Source: Oreocharis arfaki (Eukaryota > Chordata > Aves > Passeriformes > Paramythiidae). Taken from it: a stretch of 64,000 nt of DNA. Location of the stretch: NCBI GenBank assembly GCA_013398015.1, contig VZRR01003262.1, forward strand, positions 626,884 to 690,883, written 5' to 3'. The notes under the pieces are model-generated. The model saw only the letters and a list, made by a program, of their open reading frames with translations. It was not told where the DNA came from and searched no databases. The position numbers and the translations under genes were made by a program. Position 1 is the stretch's first letter. Every line of letters starts with the position of its first letter. Below, piece by piece: positions 60,480-64,000 of this stretch.

Positions 60480-63400
60480 GAGCACATAGGTCAATAATGT
60501 GGATTAACTAGGATTAAAGTGCTATTTTCTGCTAATTTTTGTGCTTTAAGCTGGTTTAGTATTTCCAGGAACTTTATTCTAAAGCCAGCTTTGTAGAAGA
60601 AACTGCACCACAGAACTTCTGGATTACTGTTGACTTGTATGTAAACAAAATGGAAATGTTCACTTCAACATATTACTGCTAAATTCCTTGGTTTTAAAGG
60701 CAACAACATAGATAGCATTAAATATCCACAGATTTTTAGTATGTCTGGCTTCATTACTTAAAAACCTTTCTAAGTATTCAATTGCATTACACTAACATAG
60801 TAGTGCAGATCTGTTAGGGGAAAAAAATTGAATTAGCACAAAAAAGAACTAGAATAATTCTTTAAAAGTATCCAAAGAGAAGGGCAGAAGTTATTTTGGG
60901 GAGGAGAAAAAGAGATGAATAAAAATTCCTGAACAAAGAAATTTGCTCTACAAAGTCTAAAAAAGCCCCACCACATTAAAATATCCATTTACGAAGATAT
61001 AAGAGCAACAGATGTAAAAGTCCAGCTGATACGTTTTTGGCTGTATCACTCAGTGAAATGCCCAAATGTTTGCATGTACACCAAAAAGTGACATTAACAC
61101 TGCCCACAAAACAAAGAGAAAAACCCATAATAATTGTGCAGTACTTGAATAATTCATTTTAAAGAAAAAATCTGCCAGGACTTTGTGCCATATTCTTTTT
61201 ATATGTGGAGAAAATGAAGAAGTTAGAGCAGCTGTAAGTTTTATCGTCAGCTGTTCATGGTGTGAAACTGAGGGCTATGAATGCTTATGTTAAGTTATGC
61301 CTACACTGTAAACCAGTGCCTTCCCTAAACTCTGCATTGAAATGGAATTTTCCAGATGAATATTAAAGATTTCAATTTGTAAAAAAAGCAAAGCCAAAAC
61401 ACCCACGTAGGACCATGCCAGCTTCAAGAGCAAAAAGGCAGATGGGCAGTTTTCAAAAAAGAGCATTTCTTTTTTCCTGAGATGGCAACCAACCACCCAC
61501 TTCTGCAGAGGCCCTGGGGAGCGGAAGGGGTGAGCCACAGTAGATCTCAAACTCTGCAGCCAAGGTTTCAGTGGAACTCCAGGCTTATGGGCACTTAAGA
61601 TCCATGGTGATGTGTAAACTACATTAACAGGGGCTACCAGATCTTCCGATAAAAACTTCACAATGTTCAAAGTTGAAGGACCACGCTCTGGCTCAGGCTT
61701 TCAAGCTTGCAATACTCAGTAGACCAGAAGTACATGGGTTTCTGAGTTCCTCCAAATGCACCAGGCAAACTGTCCCATAAACTAAAGTACAGAGTTTTCC
61801 AGGTTCTGTGGCTCCTTATCCACTTGCTCAACATCAGGTTCCCAGACAGGTCCGCCCTGCACATGTAATTTTTCTGCAGAACTTTTTCATGCAATAACAC
61901 GATTAGAATAGAATAAGTATCTGTTTCAAAACACTACACACTGAAAACAGACAAGGCCACCCTACAAAAACAAACTGCGCACAGCTGGTAACTCCCTTCT
62001 GGCTACTATTTGAAGAACTGTCAGTCAACCTGTAGTGTGAACATTATTACCTAAGGGTGAGCTTTCACAACATGGCTGAGTCAGGCTAATAGCTCAGTGT
62101 TGCCAAAAGGAGCAGTCCTGCTTCTCCTCTCAGCGTGGGTGCTCCTGCTTTGTAGTGGCCCCCAAACTCTCCTAAACGCTTGTGAGCCACCTGAGCTCAC
62201 TGAACTGGGAAACAGAAACACAAATACATACTCTCTATTTTGCTGGGTTAGTTTCCTGCCAGTTTAGTGAGCTAAATCAGAGACGTCAAATGAGCTGGCA
62301 GAGCTGGCACACGAGTGATGGAAAGCAATCCTGCTTCCAGGAGCAAGAAGCAGGGTGACCCTTTCTTCAGACAGTTAAGTGGCTCAGCTGCCCTGTGGAA
62401 GCGTACCCTATCATAGAATCAGTCCTGCTTTCCACCATGAAAAAGCAGGAGGCGATATTTCAGATCTAAATGTAGTCTTCACTCCAGACATAAGACAAAT
62501 CAACATGGAAAGTTTCAGGTGTGCTAGACCTCACATATCAAAAACATGAAGAAGTTCTTAAACATAGGAAAGAAACCCAAACAACTTATTATATCAGGAA
62601 ATGCTCTTTTTTGTTATTACCAGTCGGCTGTAGGAAACTAAAGATTAATAAAGATTAATACATATTCCTAACTAGTCTCCTTTTCTTCCTAAGGGTTCAA
62701 TAGTGCAACTAGTTTTCTAGTTCTTTTCTTTTGCTTTCTCCTCACCCCGAAGTTGCATTCATCTTCACTCCATCAGCCCCAGGGAATCAGATAAGTGAGC
62801 ACTTACTACACAATGCTGCATTGCTGTGTTCAAGGAGCCCTCTCTGGATGCAAACAATATTAGCCTGGACGACAGCTCTTTCGGGACTTCCATAAACTGG
62901 CTTGAAAAAATGCCATGGGCAAAGTAATTTCATGAAAAATCTAAAATCTGGCTTGGTCAATGCAAAGAATCCATCTAAGTATTTTAATTTCTTGCAGATA
63001 TTGAAAAAGTAGGTGAGGTCATACAATTTTTTGTAAATTCTGTTTAAGATGCACTGACCTGAACCCTGAACATGATGAATTTTGTGAAGATGAGACCTGA
63101 AAGAGTCATATTGATATTCTTTCCCATTCCTAGCCATGCTCCTTTATCCCCTCCTCTTTGAACTCAGTACTCAGAGAAAAGCACAGACCAACAATGTCAC
63201 CCTGATGTCTCCCTACAAAACAAGCCAATGAACCAGCCCATCCCATGCACAAAGGGCTGTGTTACCACATACTGATTCAACTGGCTGCAAATTGGCAGAT
63301 GAAATTCTAGGTCACAAAGACCTGGACTCCTGTATCTGATAGGCAGCTGCTACAGTACATTAATGATTTTTCACAAAACAAGAGAGAATTAAGTTTCCAT

Positions 63401-63852
63401 GATGCAGTCACTGCTTTATGTGTGCTCGGGAACATGTCCTATATTCAGATCACACTGCAATTTGCCCACAGTCATCACACAGCCTGATATGTAGAAAAAA
63501 ACAGAAGGAAAAAAAATCCAAGGCCATAAAAAACATGACACCATTTTCTTCCCCAAAGACACAGCTTCTGTCTGTAAGACAACTGATTTCATATCTCCTT
63601 TAAGAAGAGGTGAGGACAACAGATTTAGTGCCTGGAGTTTTATACACACAAAAACTGCAACAGGGCAGAAAATATGAGTGGTTGCCAAATGCTGTCAAAA
63701 TTTGTAACCTGTCTTTGCTCTCCACTCTGAGCTGTTCGCTCCTGCCATTCCCCTCCTCCCTTCAGAGGGTAGTCTGGCTCCTTAGGGTGTCCATTCCTCT
63801 CTCTAAACCACAAGAACTGTTGCTGCCGGCTGAATTTGCTCTCGCCATAGTC

Positions 63853-63876
63853 CTGGTTCCAGACCTGGTTCCAGAC
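63853..63876. repeat. 12-bp tandem duplication
   Basis: CTGGTTCCAGAC occurs twice head to tail without mismatch, inside a minus-strand open frame of 116 codons of unknown nature. Confidence 0.8.
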
Positions 63877-64000
63877 GTGGCTCCCTATCAGATACCCGAG
63901 TGATGAGACACTCAGAGCCAGCTGAGCAGCACTGATGACCAAGGATGCACTTCCATTCATACCTCCCATTTCTGTCTTCCCTCTTGCCATACCTGCTCCA

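Larger units (their letters stand above)
30355..64000 (-). other. UMAD1: UMAD1 gene locus (partial; 5' end beyond window)
   Basis: Span of the recognised part of UMAD1: last exon with 3'UTR (30355-32109), a 17.0-kb intron, an internal 86-nt coding exon (49137-49222), and at least 14.8 kb of the preceding intron. The exons splice in frame with consensus AG/GT signals. The product is a small UMA-domain protein (human form about 137 residues). UMA domains in UBAP1 and MVB12 proteins bind the ESCRT-I core used in endosomal sorting of ubiquitinated cargo, so an ESCRT-I-linked role is inferred for UMAD1. In human UMAD1 overlaps RPA3 on the opposite strand, but no RPA3 coding exon was recognised in this window. 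The CDS recovered here covers about 113 of an expected 140 or so residues. Confidence 0.85.
49223..64000 (-). other. UMAD1: UMAD1 upstream intron (partial, continues past window)
   Basis: At least 14.8 kb of intron upstream of the 86-nt exon. I searched the minus strand for the expected first coding exon (a Met-Phe-His-Phe-Phe start ending in an Asp-Gly-Phe-Val-Leu-Leu motif before a donor) and did not find it. It holds CR1 remnants at 52818-52945, 54690-54756 and 56099-56171 and a solo LTR at 56718-57278. Frames such as 61290-61670 (126 codons), 62787-63137 (116) and 63640-63990 (116), all minus, have no recognised family. No RPA3 coding exon was recognised on the plus strand. Confidence 0.6.

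Noticed and set aside
61290..61670. 126-codon minus-strand open frame
   Set aside because: No family resemblance and composition like the surrounding intron; taken as a chance frame.
62411..62430. ATCATAGAATCA word as another CR1 end
   Set aside because: Only about 12 bases match and the next conserved CR1 blocks are missing.
62787..63137. 116-codon minus-strand open frame
   Set aside because: No recognisable domain, no paired splice signals, not near a promoter; frames this long are expected by chance in 64 kb on six frames.
63640..63990. 116-codon minus-strand open frame with a hydrophobic N-terminal stretch and a 4-residue repeat
   Set aside because: The repeat comes from a 12-bp tandem duplication; no family or splice context recognised. 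Kept only as a tandem repeat.
49223..64000. First coding exon of UMAD1 within the window
   Set aside because: No minus-strand segment encodes the expected short N-terminus ending in a Gly-Phe-Val-Leu-Leu motif before a GT donor; it is presumably beyond base 64000.
49223..64000. RPA3 exons on the plus strand, expected from human synteny
   Set aside because: No plus-strand frame resembles RPA3 (replication protein A 14-kDa subunit). The coding exons may lie beyond the window.
1..64000. CRISPR arrays, tRNA or rRNA genes, bacterial-type operons
   Set aside because: No regularly spaced direct repeats with unique spacers, no tRNA A/B box pair with cloverleaf, and no rRNA sequence was seen; the genome is clearly a vertebrate nuclear one.

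Overview
This is a 64 kb piece of a vertebrate nuclear genome, almost certainly from a bird. It is AT-rich and gene-poor. It carries several copies of the 3' end of CR1 LINEs (chicken repeat 1), which dominate avian repeat content, plus one solo long terminal repeat of an avian class II-type endogenous retrovirus. No bacterial-style genes, operons, CRISPR arrays or tRNA/rRNA genes were seen. Nearly all open reading frames are chance AT-rich frames of about 60-150 codons without family resemblance, coding bias or splice context.

The only protein-coding gene I can support is UMAD1 (UBAP1-MVB12-associated (UMA) domain containing 1), on the minus strand. Two coding exons are visible. An 86-nt internal exon lies at 49137-49222. 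The terminal exon has coding part 31852-32109 and a 3'UTR down to about 30355. The two join in frame (Gln|Ile, phase 0) across a 17.0 kb intron. The C-terminal 50-60 residues are the highly conserved UMA region and end in LENSVLCDP. The first coding exon (about 28 residues) was not found and should lie beyond base 64000.

Layout: 1-260 is a CpG island promoter with two CCAAT boxes in minus orientation. By synteny with the human order RPA3-UMAD1-GLCCI1-ICA1 it is probably the 5' end or promoter of GLCCI1, transcribed leftwards out of the window (inference). 261-30354 is intergenic DNA with no gene I can support, only simple repeats, short tandem duplications and one ancient CR1-like remnant. 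30355-32109 is the UMAD1 last exon. 32110-49136 is an intron with three CR1 copies, a small CpG-rich hairpin patch, AT-rich tandem repeats and an assembly gap (17 Ns at 44622-44638). 49137-49222 is the internal exon. 49223-64000 is a further UMAD1 intron, incomplete at the window edge, with three CR1 remnants and the solo LTR (56718-57278, perfect 6-bp target-site duplication) lying in the same orientation as UMAD1.

I did not find a previously undescribed system. The observation most worth following up is the sense-orientation solo LTR inside the UMAD1 intron, with intact-looking TATA-like and AATAAA signals, because it could act as an alternative promoter or premature polyadenylation site.
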